A stretch of DNA of 48,208 bases from Puniceicoccaceae bacterium (lineage in GTDB: Bacteria > Verrucomicrobiota > Verrucomicrobiia > Opitutales > Coraliomargaritaceae): positions 1 to 48,208 of the forward strand of contig SKFT01000002.1 in NCBI GenBank assembly GCA_007117865.1. Direction: 5' to 3'. Under the pieces are notes generated by a model that saw only the letters and a list, made by a program, of their open reading frames with translations, was not told the origin of the DNA and did not search any database. Below are positions 29,863 to 41,087 of the stretch, one piece after another (positions within the stretch are counted from its first letter, which is position 1; each line of letters begins with the position of its first letter). The position numbers and the translations under genes are program-made.

Positions 29863-30327
29863 ATGAACGACTCCTGTCTGCATATTTGTGAACATGATGC
29901 CCCCGCCAGCACCGTGGAGAGTCTGGTGGAACATTGTCGTTCCAAGGGGCTGCGCAAAACGGCTTTATTGGTTGCCCTGTTGCGGCTTTTTTTGAATTCC
30001 ATTAAGCCCATTAGTGTCCAGGCCATTCAATCCGATTCCTCTATTGGAGATAGTTGTGACACCGCGACGGTATACCGCTTGCTTGGGCGATTGGAGGAGC
30101 GCGGAATCGTCCGGCGTATCGGTTCGCATGAGCGCTCGATGCATTACGTCCTGAATTTGGGGCACAATCATCGCGAATACTTGATCTGCACGCAGTGCGG
30201 CGGCGTGGAAGTGTTGGATTTTCCTTGCCCCGTTGATACCCTTGAGCAAAAAATTGCCCGCAAAACAGGTTATCAGCATCTCTATCATGAGCTGCAGTTT
30301 TTCGGCGTCTGCCCAAAGTGCGCTTAG
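29863..30327 (+). CDS. Fur family transcriptional regulator (Fur/Zur/Per type undetermined)
   Basis: ATVYRLLGRLEERGIVRRI winged helix; CTQCGG and CPKC zinc motifs. Confidence 0.9.
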   Translation: MNDSCLHICEHDAPASTVESLVEHCRSKGLRKTALLVALLRLFLNSIKPISVQAIQSDSSIGDSCDTATVYRLLGRLEERGIVRRIGSHERSMHYVLNLGHNHREYLICTQCGGVEVLDFPCPVDTLEQKIARKTGYQHLYHELQFFGVCPKCA

Positions 30328-31121
30328 CCGCCCAAGACCTTTCGGGCTTTTGTGAATGACTGAATCTGCGTGGCTTTTCGGTTGGCTGGATTAAAGTGAA
30401 TCAGGCTTCCGACCAAACGAACATCATTTTGCGCAACTGGCAATTTGCGTTTCATGCCGTCGCGTTGGGCTTGTATAACTGGTGCCACTTCGCGACCAAT
30501 GATGGAATCATAGGGTCCGCACATGCCGACGTCAGTTTGGTAGGCGGTTCCAGCTGGCAGGATTGTTGCATCAGCGGTGGCAACGTGCGTGTGTGTCCCG
30601 AGGACGGCTGTGACTTTACCGTCGAGATAGCGCCCCAGCGCCAGTTTTTCAGAAGTGGCCTCAGCGTGGATTTCAACTAGGATTGCATCCGCTTGATCAC
30701 CTATTTCGGCCAGCAATTTATCGGCACAGGCATAAGGACAATGCACGGGGCCCTTCATGAAGGTGCGTCCCATTAACGTAAAAACCGCGAGCTTCCCCTG
30801 TTGCCCCGATAGCAGTAGCCAGCGACGCCCCGGACACTCTGGAGGCAGGTTGGCGGGACGACAGACCTTGTCCAAGGCACCAATTTCATTGTCAAAGTTG
30901 CGTTGATCCCATACGTGATCTCCTAGAGTAAGAGCATCGACCCCTGCTTGAGTAAGCTCATTGGCAATCGCCGCGGTAAGACCAGCCCCGCCAGCGGCGT
31001 TTTCTCCGTTGGCAATTAGCCAATCCAATGCCAGCGACTCGCGCAAGGCCTTTGCTTCAGCAAGAACCGCTTGCCTGCCGGGGCGACCGACGATGTCACC
31101 GAGAAACAGAAACGCAGGCAT
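30324..31121 (-). CDS. YmdB family metallophosphoesterase (TIGR00282)
   Basis: FLFLGDIVGRPGRQAV, IANGENAAGGAGLT, VLGTHTHVATADATILPAGTAYQTDVGMCGP. Confidence 0.92.
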   Translation of the reverse strand: MPAFLFLGDIVGRPGRQAVLAEAKALRESLALDWLIANGENAAGGAGLTAAIANELTQAGVDALTLGDHVWDQRNFDNEIGALDKVCRPANLPPECPGRRWLLLSGQQGKLAVFTLMGRTFMKGPVHCPYACADKLLAEIGDQADAILVEIHAEATSEKLALGRYLDGKVTAVLGTHTHVATADATILPAGTAYQTDVGMCGPYDSIIGREVAPVIQAQRDGMKRKLPVAQNDVRLVGSLIHFNPANRKATQIQSFTKARKVLGG

Positions 31122-32446
31122 TATGCGGCATCTTTGGCGGAGGATTCTTTTTTGCCGTCTGTTTTCCTCAGTTTTATTTTAGGTTTGCTACTGCCTTCTA
31201 CAGAACCGCGGGTAATCGTTACTTCCTCAACATCCGTGCTCTGTGGCAACTCATACATTATGTCCATCATGATACGCTCCATGATGGCACGCAGTGCGCG
31301 TGCTCCGGTTTTGAGTGCAATCGCCTTATTCGCAATCGCGATAATTGCGTCGCGCGTGAAATGTAGTCGCACATCCTCCATAGAGAACAGTTTTCCATAC
31401 TGTTTAGTGAGGGCGTTGCGGGTATTTTGCAGTATATGCTCCAGGTCGCTAACGGTGAGCTCTTCCAAAACGGCAACCATTGGCAATCGTCCAATGAATT
31501 CGGGGATCATGCCAAAGTGCACCAAGTCTTCGGGCTGCACTTCGCGCAATAAGTCGGTTGATTTAGGTTCCTCGCCACGGGCGTTTTTTTGACCAAAACC
31601 CATTGCCTTGGCATTGGTTCGCGAGCCGACAATACGCTCCAACCCAACAAAGGCACCTCCGCAAACAAACAAAATGTTGGAGGTATCGACCTGGATGTAT
31701 TCCTGGTTGGGATGTTTGCGTCCACCTTGAGGCGGCACATTGCAAACAGTACCTTCAAGGATTTTCAGCAAAGCTTGTTGGACGCCTTCGCCAGACACAT
31801 CGCGGGTAATACTAACGTTGTCGGTTTTACGTCCGATCTTATCAATTTCATCGACGTAAATGATACCGCATTGTGCACGTTCGACGTTGTAATCAGCTGC
31901 TTGCAGCAGTCGCAAAACAATATTTTCCACATCCTCGCCGACATAGCCGGCTTCGGTCAGGGTGGTGGCATCAACAATGGCAAAGGGCACGTCAATGATC
32001 TTGGCAAGCGTGCGCGCCAACAGGGTCTTGCCGCTGCCAGTGGGCCCGAGGAGGAGAATATTGCTTTTTTCGATTTCCACATCCTCAAATCCATCCTTCG
32101 GCGCTTCGTATTGCAATTTCTCAGCCGCCAATCGCTTGTAGTGGTTGTATACGGCGACGGAGAGCGCTTTCTTGGCGTAATCCTGTCCAATGATATATTC
32201 GTCCAAGGCGGATTTGATCGCATTGGGCTTTAGCAATTTGAACTTGCCCGCCTCGCTCGCTTTTGCTCCACCTTTGCCTGCGGGTGCTTTTTCCTGTTCC
32301 GCAAGCTCACGGTCAATGATGGTCTTGCAAACAGAGACGCACGAGTCGCAAATGTGAACACCTGCTGGTCCGGCAATCATTTTACGCACTTCGTTGTGCG
32401 CTTTACCACAGAAGGAACAGAAGGTCATGCGGGTTGCTTTAGCCAT
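31121..32446 (-). CDS. clpX: ATP-dependent Clp protease ATP-binding subunit ClpX
   Basis: [31 protein letters not shown] zinc finger; [17 protein letters not shown]. Confidence 0.97.
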   Translation of the reverse strand: MAKATRMTFCSFCGKAHNEVRKMIAGPAGVHICDSCVSVCKTIIDRELAEQEKAPAGKGGAKASEAGKFKLLKPNAIKSALDEYIIGQDYAKKALSVAVYNHYKRLAAEKLQYEAPKDGFEDVEIEKSNILLLGPTGSGKTLLARTLAKIIDVPFAIVDATTLTEAGYVGEDVENIVLRLLQAADYNVERAQCGIIYVDEIDKIGRKTDNVSITRDVSGEGVQQALLKILEGTVCNVPPQGGRKHPNQEYIQVDTSNILFVCGGAFVGLERIVGSRTNAKAMGFGQKNARGEEPKSTDLLREVQPEDLVHFGMIPEFIGRLPMVAVLEELTVSDLEHILQNTRNALTKQYGKLFSMEDVRLHFTRDAIIAIANKAIALKTGARALRAIMERIMMDIMYELPQSTDVEEVTITRGSVEGSSKPKIKLRKTDGKKESSAKDAA

Positions 32447-32458
32447 GGTAATGGAAAA

Positions 32459-33067
<609 letters not shown>

Positions 33068-33183
33068 GATTGTTGACTGATTGATTGAATGTTAGTGCGT
33101 AGCTCGATTTAAAGCTCTTTACAGAACGTTCTATTAAATGGGAAGCTTTGCAAATTGCAACTGCCTTTCTCCATCTGCTCCAG

Positions 33184-34515
33184 TTAGGCGTCTGATTTCA
33201 CCGCCTCTTTGTTTTCGCCCAAAGCGTTGTCAAGCAGCCAGTCCACGGTTTTGCCCAACAAAACATTGCGCTGGATTTCACGAATCCGGGCGCGGTCTTT
33301 TTTTAACTCTGCGACAAATTTCTCCGGCTTGACTCGCTGCATCATCGCTTCCTGGTAAACGGCTTGGCTGAGGTCTTCGTTGCTCACTGAGAGGGATTCA
33401 GCTTCAGCAATCTTCAGCAAAATGAAACGATCCTTAAGCGAAGCCTGTGCGGATTTGGCCGCGCCTTCGTAAAGTGTCTCCTTGTGGGCCTCAAAGTCCT
33501 CCATGGAAGCACCTTGCTGAAGATTGCGCCGCATAAAGCTTGCCAATAGGTTTTGGGTTTCGTGCTCAAGTCCGGACTCCGGTAGCGGAAATTCAACCAT
33601 GCCCCGCAGGCTTTCCACCAGCTCCTGCTTTTGCTTGGAGCGCCCTTCATAGGCTTTGCGTTGCTCAAGCTCTTGTTTTAAACGCTTTCGCAAATCTTCC
33701 TCGCTATCGGCTTGCACGCTCTTGAGGAAGGCTTCGTCAATATCGGGCAATACGCGCTCGCGTACTTCTTCAACCTTGATGCTGTAGCTGACGGTTTTGC
33801 CAGCCAGTTCATTGGGAGTGAAATCTTGCGGGAAAGTTTGCTCCACTGTTTTCTCCTCATCTTTTGACATGCCCACCAAGCCTTCTGCTATGGCACGCAC
33901 GGACGGAGAGGATTCATCCGCACCGGCTTCTTCCCAAGTGCTCTTTTGGGTGCCGTAAATGGGCGCATCCGGCACAATCTCGGTGACGGGTTTGCCAGCG
34001 AGGCTGCCTTCGTAGCTGCAGCGGACGTAGTCGCCTTTCGCGGCGGCTCGCTCAACCGGGTTGAATTCAGCACGTTGTGAGCGGATGCGATCCAGCGCGG
34101 TTTGCACTTCCTCGTCGCTGACAGTGCTATCAACGGCTTCTACCTTAAGGGATTGGTAATCGGGCAGGCTAAAGACCGGAACTACGTCGACAGTGAAAAC
34201 GACTTCAGCAGGGGCGTCTTCTTTTACGTCACCCACTTGCATATCAATCATCGAATACAATTCAAGGTCGCCTTTTTCAATCGCTTGTTCGTTGGCTTTA
34301 ATGGCAACGCGCTGTTTGAGCTCTTCAGCGATTTTTTTAGCGAAGCGCATCTTGATCATATTCGCCGGTGCCTTGCCCGGACGAAATCCCGGCAGTTGCG
34401 CATGTTTATGATATTCTTGAAAAACGGCTTTGGCCATGCTGTTGACTTCCTCGGCGGAGAAAGATGCAGTCACGGTTTTGCGCGTATCGGATTGATCTTG
34501 GATGGATGTGTTCAC
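33184..34515 (-). CDS. tig: Trigger factor
   Basis: FRPGKAPANMIKMRF N-terminal ribosome-binding motif; FKBP-like middle domain; conserved tig-clpP-clpX order. GTG start (VNTSIQDQSDTRK) preferred. Confidence 0.94.
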   Translation of the reverse strand: MNTSIQDQSDTRKTVTASFSAEEVNSMAKAVFQEYHKHAQLPGFRPGKAPANMIKMRFAKKIAEELKQRVAIKANEQAIEKGDLELYSMIDMQVGDVKEDAPAEVVFTVDVVPVFSLPDYQSLKVEAVDSTVSDEEVQTALDRIRSQRAEFNPVERAAAKGDYVRCSYEGSLAGKPVTEIVPDAPIYGTQKSTWEEAGADESSPSVRAIAEGLVGMSKDEEKTVEQTFPQDFTPNELAGKTVSYSIKVEEVRERVLPDIDEAFLKSVQADSEEDLRKRLKQELEQRKAYEGRSKQKQELVESLRGMVEFPLPESGLEHETQNLLASFMRRNLQQGASMEDFEAHKETLYEGAAKSAQASLKDRFILLKIAEAESLSVSNEDLSQAVYQEAMMQRVKPEKFVAELKKDRARIREIQRNVLLGKTVDWLLDNALGENKEAVKSDA

Positions 34516-34725
34516 GTCGTTGATAAATGGTTGATGCGAATAGGAATCAAAACAATCCAAAAAGAAGAAAAGCCGGGCCAAGGTCAATGGCTTTAACTGA
34601 AAAAATGCTGTGTTGGTTTTCGCGACGGTTTTTCGTTGCTAAAAGTGATCTTTTCGTGACATTAAGTTCCTCCTCAATCTCCTGTCTTTATTTCTCTAGA
34701 AACCCTCACGTTAACTGCTAATGCT

Positions 34726-35682
34726 ATGAATAAAAAACTTTTTTGCGGCTTGCTGTTGGCCTTTGTATCTTTAGCCGCAAACCATGTGCTGGCCGATGTC
34801 ATCTCGATCAAGGGTGCCAACGGCCGGGTAGTTGACTTTTTGGGTATACGCCAGGCCAACGATGAGGGCATGTATATGATGATCAGTCGCAATGAGGGGG
34901 AGATTTTCGTTCCCTGGAGCGTTTTTGATCTGAACGCAATGCAATCGGAGCATCCTCGGATTTTTGAAATTTACCAGCGGCTGCTCACTCCCAATGTTCA
35001 AGTCGCTGACATGAATTTGGGCGTTTACGAGAATATGCTAACCTTGCCGCAGATGATTGAAAAGGCCAAGCGCTTAAGCCTACGCTCATTAACGCTGCCA
35101 GTCCCGCCTATGTCGCACTTTTTTGAGACAAGCAGCTTTAACGGAAATTATTCTGGCCCCCTGCGTAATTATTATACGACTTGGCAGCGACGCTCAGAGG
35201 AGTTCGCAAGAAACTATGAAAGGATGTTGGATGATTTTTTTAAGCTTAATCCTGCCGATGCACGCAGGGAAACCTGGGAGTTGTGGTCTGGGTCTCGGGA
35301 AAACGTAATTAATACCGTTATCGTAGATGTTCATCCACCAAAACATGTTGTCAATTTCACAATTCAGCATTTGCTCAATGAATGCACCGACAGTAACATG
35401 CGCAGCCGTAGTCTGATAGTGCAATACTATCGTTCACATAAGGACGTCTACGACGCGATAATCGATTTTTTCAATCAATTGACCAACACATTTGATGCCG
35501 ATCTCGTGCTTGGACAGGTGCGCGATATAACGGTCCAGCGCACGTCTTTGGATCGTGCCAAAGCGCACTTTGTAAGGATGCAAAATACCGCTGCGCTGGA
35601 CGTGGCCAATTTTCATCGCGACATGGCACGTTTTATTCAGGAATGGGATTTGTTTCCCGAGCCTGAGCATTCAAGGCGTTGA
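34726..35682 (+). CDS. Secreted protein of unknown function
   Basis: Signal peptide MNKKLFCGLLLAFVSLAANHVLA; 318 aa; no family recognised. Confidence 0.8.
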   Translation: MNKKLFCGLLLAFVSLAANHVLADVISIKGANGRVVDFLGIRQANDEGMYMMISRNEGEIFVPWSVFDLNAMQSEHPRIFEIYQRLLTPNVQVADMNLGVYENMLTLPQMIEKAKRLSLRSLTLPVPPMSHFFETSSFNGNYSGPLRNYYTTWQRRSEEFARNYERMLDDFFKLNPADARRETWELWSGSRENVINTVIVDVHPPKHVVNFTIQHLLNECTDSNMRSRSLIVQYYRSHKDVYDAIIDFFNQLTNTFDADLVLGQVRDITVQRTSLDRAKAHFVRMQNTAALDVANFHRDMARFIQEWDLFPEPEHSRR

Positions 35683-35725
35683 TTTGATCTTGTCATTGCC
35701 ATTTTTTACTGTGATATAGATTGCT

Positions 35726-36109
35726 GTTGGATCCGTGGTTCGGGCGTTTGCTCCGGGGAAACTTGGAGAGGAAAGTCCGGACGCCATAGGGTAGGGTGCC
35801 CTGTGAAAGCAGGGGAGTTCAGGTGTAAGCCGGAATGACGGAAAGTGTCACAGAAAATAAACCGCCCCAAGCGAGTCGAGGGGTAAGGGTGAAACGGCGG
35901 GGTAAGAGCCCACCGCTCCCAAGGTAACAAGGGAGGCACGACAAACCCCACCCGGCGCAAGGCAAAATAGGGGATCGGGCGACCCGCCCAATGATTCCGG
36001 GTATGCCGCACCTCGCAAGAGGATCCTGCGCAAACGGGATAGATGAATAAACGCCGAACCGGCTCTGCCGGTGAACAAAATCCGGCTTATAGAACCACGG
36101 ATCCAACCC
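35726..36109 (+). ncRNA. rnpB: RNase P RNA (bacterial type A)
   Basis: gttggatccgtggttc/gaaccacggatccaac P1 pairing; GAGGAAAGUCCGG, ACAGAAAAUAAACCGCC and AGAUGAAUAAACGCC...ACAAAAUCCGGCUUAUAG signatures. Confidence 0.95.
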
Positions 36110-36161
36110 ATTTCTTTTAATTATCGGCTTGTCGGCATGGGGGTAGCTTTGTCAAGTTGTT

Positions 36162-37049
36162 ATGTCTATGGACGATAAACCCATTTTAATGCTCGGATTG
36201 CCCAAGGGTAGCCTTGAGGAATCCACAATACAATTGTTTGCCCACGCCGGTTTTCAAATCACCAAAAGCTCGCGTTCCTACAAACCCAGCTTTGATGACC
36301 CCGATTTGGATGGTCGCTTTGTGCGCGCGCAGGAAGTGAGTCGCTACGTCGAGCATGGTTACTTCGATTGTGGCCTTACGGGACAGGATTGGGTTTGTGA
36401 AAATAATTCTGATGTGCTTGAGGTATCCAGCTTGGTCTATAGCCGTGCTTCTAACCGTCGCTCGCGCTGGGTGCTTGCCGTGCCGGAGGATTCAGCAATC
36501 CGCACAGTGCAGGATTTGCAGGGCAAGCGCATCGCCACCGAGGTGGTTAATATTGTTCGTAACTATCTGGCCGACAAAGGTGTTGAGGCCGAAGTGGAGT
36601 TTTCCTGGGGAGCCACCGAGGTCAAAGTGCCCGATTTGGTCGATGCTATTGTGGACCTTACTGAAACTGGCAATTCACTGCGCGCCAATCGCTTGCGCAT
36701 TGTCGATACGCTTCTTTATACCAATACGGTGCTGGTTGCTAACAAAGAAGCTTGGGCGAATCCCGTCAAAAAGCGCAAGATAGAGAGCATCGCCATGCTG
36801 CTTCAGGCGGCTCTGGCCGCGCGCAGTAAGGTTGGCCTCAAATTCAATATTGAGCGCACCAAGGTGGATGAGGTTATCAATAGCCTGCCGTCCCTGCGCA
36901 ATCCTACCGTCAACCGCCTGGCCGACGAAAACTGGGTCGCTTTGGATATCGTGGCCGACGAATCGGCGGTGCGCGATCTGATTCCGGCACTCAAGGAACA
37001 TGGTGCTGAGGGTATCGTGGAATATCCCTTGAACAAACTGGTTTACTAA
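36162..37049 (+). CDS. hisG: ATP phosphoribosyltransferase, long form
   Basis: [44 protein letters not shown] plus C-terminal regulatory domain. Confidence 0.95.
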   Translation: MSMDDKPILMLGLPKGSLEESTIQLFAHAGFQITKSSRSYKPSFDDPDLDGRFVRAQEVSRYVEHGYFDCGLTGQDWVCENNSDVLEVSSLVYSRASNRRSRWVLAVPEDSAIRTVQDLQGKRIATEVVNIVRNYLADKGVEAEVEFSWGATEVKVPDLVDAIVDLTETGNSLRANRLRIVDTLLYTNTVLVANKEAWANPVKKRKIESIAMLLQAALAARSKVGLKFNIERTKVDEVINSLPSLRNPTVNRLADENWVALDIVADESAVRDLIPALKEHGAEGIVEYPLNKLVY

Positions 37050-37061
37050 ACACCGACTCCT

Positions 37062-37940
37062 ATGCCACGTATCACACGTTTGGGATTGATTCAGGGCCGC
37101 GACCACGGTTCCCGTGATGCCAATATGCAGCAGTCGATTGACTCAATTCGCTCGGCAGCCAAGGCGGGCGCTCAGGTGGTGATTACCCAGGAGCTGTTCT
37201 TAACGCCTTATTTTTGCGTTTTTCAAAATCCCGCAGGTTTTGATTTGGCTGAATCCATACCAGGGCCCACTACCGCAACTTTGTGCCAAGTGGCTGCTGA
37301 AACCGGCGCAGTGGTGGTTGCCTCGCTGTTTGAGCGGGCAGCGCTGGGTGTTTATTTTAATACCGCAGTGGTGATTGATGCCGATGGCACCCTCCTCGGC
37401 CGCTACCGCAAAATGCATATTCCGCAAGATCCCGGCTTTGAGGAGAAATTTTATTTCACCCCCGGCGATTTGGGCTTCCGTGTGTGGCAGACGCGTTTTG
37501 GCGCGTTGGGGGTTTTGATTTGCTGGGACCAATGGTTTCCAGAGGCCGCTCGCTTGGCTACACTTGCCGGCGCGGAAATACTTATCTACCCCACTGCCAT
37601 TGGATGGTTGCCGGATGAGAAGGCCGAGCTGGGCCAGGCTCAGCACACGGCATGGGAGACGGTCCAACGTGGCCATGCCGTTGCTAACGGCTGCTATGTC
37701 GCCGCTGTCAATCGCACTGGCATTGAGGGGCATACGGAGTTCTGGGGGCAATCTTTTGTTGCCGACCCCTATGGCCAAATTATGCAGCGGGCACCGATCG
37801 ATAAGGACTGTGATTTGTTGGTGGATTGCGATCTCGATGCCCTCGAATCAGTTCGCCGAATCTGGCCATTTCTGCGAGATCGCCGGATCGATGCCTACAG
37901 CGGATTAAGTCAGCGCTTGCTGCCGCAAACAGCTCCCTGA
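37062..37940 (+). CDS. aguB: N-carbamoylputrescine amidase
   Basis: LLGRYRKMHIPQDPGFEEKFYFTPGD and VLICWDQWFPEAARL nitrilase motifs. Confidence 0.95.
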   Translation: MPRITRLGLIQGRDHGSRDANMQQSIDSIRSAAKAGAQVVITQELFLTPYFCVFQNPAGFDLAESIPGPTTATLCQVAAETGAVVVASLFERAALGVYFNTAVVIDADGTLLGRYRKMHIPQDPGFEEKFYFTPGDLGFRVWQTRFGALGVLICWDQWFPEAARLATLAGAEILIYPTAIGWLPDEKAELGQAQHTAWETVQRGHAVANGCYVAAVNRTGIEGHTEFWGQSFVADPYGQIMQRAPIDKDCDLLVDCDLDALESVRRIWPFLRDRRIDAYSGLSQRLLPQTAP

Positions 37941-37957
37941 GACGATCCTCTGCAATT

Positions 37958-39031
37958 ATGCCAAACGACCTTACCACTGAACCTTTTCGCTATGGCAAAA
38001 GACGTTTTCCTGCTGAGTGGGAATCACAGGAAGCCATTTGGTTTGCCTGGCCTACCCGTAATGACTTATGGCCGGGATTCCAGCAGGAGGTGCGACGCGA
38101 TTTGTCGGCTTTGTATGTAACCGCCTCGCGCTACCAAACCGTGCGCGTCTTATGTCCATTCGCCGCGCAAGACGAACTGAAAGAGCATTTAAAGTTCAGT
38201 GCCTGGGATGGGCAGAGGATTGAGCTTTTTGATTACCAAACGGATGATGTGTGGTGTCGCGATTTCGGTCCTATCTTTGTCCAGACTCAGACAGGTGCCT
38301 TGTTGATTACAAGCTGGGAATACAATGCATGGGGCGGCAAATTCGCCCTCTACCAACGCGATAATGCAGTGCCGGAATGGATTGCTGAGGAACTGGGGTT
38401 GGATTGCCTGGAGTTTGATATCGTTGCCGAAGGGGGTGCCATTGAAAGCAATGGTGCCGGCTCCCTTCTGACGACGGAATGTGTTTTGCTGAACGCAAAC
38501 CGCGGGCAGCATGAAAGCGATGCCCGCGCACGGATTGAAGACCGATTCAGCCGCGCCTTTGGTTTGCAACAAATTCTCTGGCTAGGCGATGGTTTAGCGG
38601 GTGACGATACCGATGGGCATATCGATAATTTGGCCCGCTTCTTTGCCGAAGACGGTATTTTATATGCGACGACAGATCCCTCCGATAGCGCCAACTTTGC
38701 GGCTTTGGAGGCCAATCGTCTGCGCCTGGAAGGTTTCCGCACGCCCGCAGGTAAACCTTTTCGCACCATTCCTTTACCCTTGCCGCCTGCGGTGTTTGCC
38801 GATGGCGAGCGTTTGGCTGCCAGCTATCTCAATTTTCTTATTCTTAATGGCGCAGTCTTGGTCCCCACTTATGGGGATCAGGCCGCAGATGACCACGCCT
38901 GCCAGATTCTCTCAGAATGCTTCCCGGGAAGAAACATGGAACGGGTCGATAGCCGGGTGATTTTGCGCGAGGGTGGCTCACTCCATTGCTTGAGCCAACC
39001 GCAACCGTTAGCAGCCGGTTTTAACGCCTAA
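37958..39031 (+). CDS. aguA: Agmatine deiminase
   Basis: FPAEWESQEAIWFAWP, DDTDGHIDNLARF, GGSLHCLSQPQP (catalytic Cys). Start MPNDLTTEPF preferred. Confidence 0.95.
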   Translation: MPNDLTTEPFRYGKRRFPAEWESQEAIWFAWPTRNDLWPGFQQEVRRDLSALYVTASRYQTVRVLCPFAAQDELKEHLKFSAWDGQRIELFDYQTDDVWCRDFGPIFVQTQTGALLITSWEYNAWGGKFALYQRDNAVPEWIAEELGLDCLEFDIVAEGGAIESNGAGSLLTTECVLLNANRGQHESDARARIEDRFSRAFGLQQILWLGDGLAGDDTDGHIDNLARFFAEDGILYATTDPSDSANFAALEANRLRLEGFRTPAGKPFRTIPLPLPPAVFADGERLAASYLNFLILNGAVLVPTYGDQAADDHACQILSECFPGRNMERVDSRVILREGGSLHCLSQPQPLAAGFNA

Positions 39032-39134
39032 AAGTTGCGCCAGCTAACGCTATCTCCGACACACCACGCCCAACAGACGCTTTCCCGGAGTCTTTGATTA
39101 TTTTGTAAAAGACTCATCTGCGGCAGTTTAAGCT

Positions 39135-39157
39135 TGTTTTTCGCTGTTAGAAAAACA
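39135..39157. promoter_or_regulatory. Inverted repeat TGTTTTTC-gctgtta-GAAAAACA upstream of DUF3307 gene
   Basis: Perfect 8-bp arms separated by 7 nt, 11 nt before the GTG start. Confidence 0.4.
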
Positions 39158-39168
39158 GATATGGCTGA

Positions 39169-39894
39169 GTGGATGCAGACATCCTTAAATTTTTTTTACT
39201 ATTACTGGCAGCCCATTGCATTGCCGATTTTCTGCTGCAAACGACTTGGATGGTGCGCGAGAAAAACCGCTTCGCTGTGCTTGCTCTGCATGCTGGCATT
39301 CATGCCCTAGTCACCTATCTTTGCTTACAGCAATGGAATTCCTTGTTGTTGCCGACAATGGTATTCGTTGTCCACGCATCGATTGACTTCACCAAAACCC
39401 GATTGCCGCGATCCGTCTTTTATTTTGCCCTGGATCAATTATTTCACGTTTTAAGTTTGCTTGCACTTGCATGGATAGCCTTGAGCATTGAGCCTTTTTT
39501 GTTAAGCGATTGCTGGCTTGTGCCACCAGTATGGATTCTCCTGTTCGGTGGATTTTCCATAACGGTTTGGGGAGTTGGTTACTTTTTGCTATGCTTTCCC
39601 GCCCCATCCGCGAATAGCTATCCCCTCCAAGTCACCGAAACTTCGCTTGGACGGTTTGTGAAAAATCCCACCTTGGTAGGCCAAATGGAACGCACACTGA
39701 TTTTTGGCCTGGTCGTATCGGGTTATGTATTGGCTGTTCCTTTAATTGCCAGCTTAAAGCTGGTATGGCTTGCCTTAACCTCTAAAGATCGATCCGCAAC
39801 TTGGGTTTTGATGGTATTGACACTGTGGAGTTTTGGCTTAGCTCTGCTTTTAAGCGCGTTAACCCACTGGGCTATCGGTTGTGATTTTATTTGA
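39169..39894 (+). CDS. DUF3307 domain-containing membrane protein
   Basis: LLAAHCIADFLLQTTWMVREKNRFAVLALHAGIHALVTY matches DUF3307. Confidence 0.85.
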   Translation: MDADILKFFLLLLAAHCIADFLLQTTWMVREKNRFAVLALHAGIHALVTYLCLQQWNSLLLPTMVFVVHASIDFTKTRLPRSVFYFALDQLFHVLSLLALAWIALSIEPFLLSDCWLVPPVWILLFGGFSITVWGVGYFLLCFPAPSANSYPLQVTETSLGRFVKNPTLVGQMERTLIFGLVVSGYVLAVPLIASLKLVWLALTSKDRSATWVLMVLTLWSFGLALLLSALTHWAIGCDFI

Positions 39895-39929
39895 TACCGA
39901 TTGCAAAGACTGTTTGAGTCAGCCGTTTA

Positions 39930-41087
39930 ATGGTGAAGCAAACGCAGGTCCAACTTTTAGAGGTTCGCTTTGAGCACTCCGGGGAGGGTGCCTATTTGCT
40001 AGCGCTTGCGGGTAATTGGACGCGTTCCGCAATGCGTGCCAATGATCAATGGCAAGCATTTTTTGAGCGCATTCCAAGTTCAATTGGGGCTGCTGGCAGG
40101 TTGGAATTTGATTGCCGCGCTCTGGATCGCTGGGATATGCGCTTGGTATCGGCCCTCGCCCAGATGCTAAGGTTATCTAATGAGATCGGATGCGAGGTTG
40201 ATCTGCGTGGCCTGCCGGAGGGGATTCGCGGTTTGTTTGATCTGGCCGCCGCCGTCCCAGAGGCTGAAGGGCGCGGGTCCGGAGACAGACGGGATGACTG
40301 GCTGGAGAATTTGGGGCATCACGTAATCGCCATCGTCCAAGGGTTCTGGAATTATAATGCTTTTCTCGGTGAATTGATACTGGAGTTGCTGGCGACAATG
40401 CGCGGAAAAACGTCAATTCGGGCAAGGGATTTTTGGCTGGCAATCCAGAATGCCGGGCCCATGGCTGTTCCCATTACCAGCTTACTCGCATTCCTCACTG
40501 GCCTGATCATTGCCTACATCGGAGTTTTGCAACTTCACAAACTAGCGGCGGATATCTTCGTTGCCGATTTGGTGGGCTTGGTAATGACCCGCGAACTGTC
40601 TGCCGTTATGACAGGCGTTATCATGGCCGGACGCACCGGCGCGGCCTATGCGGCTCAAATTGGTAGTATGCGGGTGAATGATGAAATTGATGCCCTTAAA
40701 AGCTTTGGTATCTCGCCGGTGCGTTTTTTAGTCGTGCCCAAGGTTTTGGCTTTGGTTTTGATGATGCCCCTGCTGGTCGCACTGGCCAATGTAGTGTCCA
40801 TTTTTGCAGGCATGTTGGTGGCTGTGGGTATCTCGGATGTGACGATTCCACAATACCATTTTCAGATTGTTAATGCCGTTGGTATGAATGATGTGCTTGT
40901 GGGCTTATTCAAATCACTCGTGTTCGGGTTTATCATTGCTTTGGCGGGTTGCTATCGGGGCTTGCGTTGTGGGCGCGACGCAGCCGCGGTCGGCCAAGCC
41001 ACCACCTCCGCAGTGGTGACTGCGATTACCTGGATTGTGATTGTCGATGCGATCTTCGCCGTTTTACTCAACATTCTTGGCATATGA
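39930..41087 (+). CDS. mlaE: MlaE family ABC transporter permease with N-terminal STAS-like domain
   Basis: TGLIIAYIGVLQLHKL...TRELSAVMTGVIMAGRTGAAYAAQIGSMRVNDEIDALKSFGISPVRFLVVPK. Confidence 0.93.
   Translation: MVKQTQVQLLEVRFEHSGEGAYLLALAGNWTRSAMRANDQWQAFFERIPSSIGAAGRLEFDCRALDRWDMRLVSALAQMLRLSNEIGCEVDLRGLPEGIRGLFDLAAAVPEAEGRGSGDRRDDWLENLGHHVIAIVQGFWNYNAFLGELILELLATMRGKTSIRARDFWLAIQNAGPMAVPITSLLAFLTGLIIAYIGVLQLHKLAADIFVADLVGLVMTRELSAVMTGVIMAGRTGAAYAAQIGSMRVNDEIDALKSFGISPVRFLVVPKVLALVLMMPLLVALANVVSIFAGMLVAVGISDVTIPQYHFQIVNAVGMNDVLVGLFKSLVFGFIIALAGCYRGLRCGRDAAAVGQATTSAVVTAITWIVIVDAIFAVLLNILGI

Noticed and set aside
30900-30945. Metal-ligand motif LGDHVWDQ in place of GNH in the YmdB-like protein
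   Set aside because: Asn to Asp at this site is, as far as I recall, common among related homologues; not reported as an anomaly without an alignment.
31589-32233. 214-aa plus-strand ORF
   Set aside because: Antisense to clpX; no recognisable domain.
35706-36111. Three minus-strand ORFs of 87-101 aa
   Set aside because: They lie on the complement of rnpB, which is supported by structure and signature motifs.
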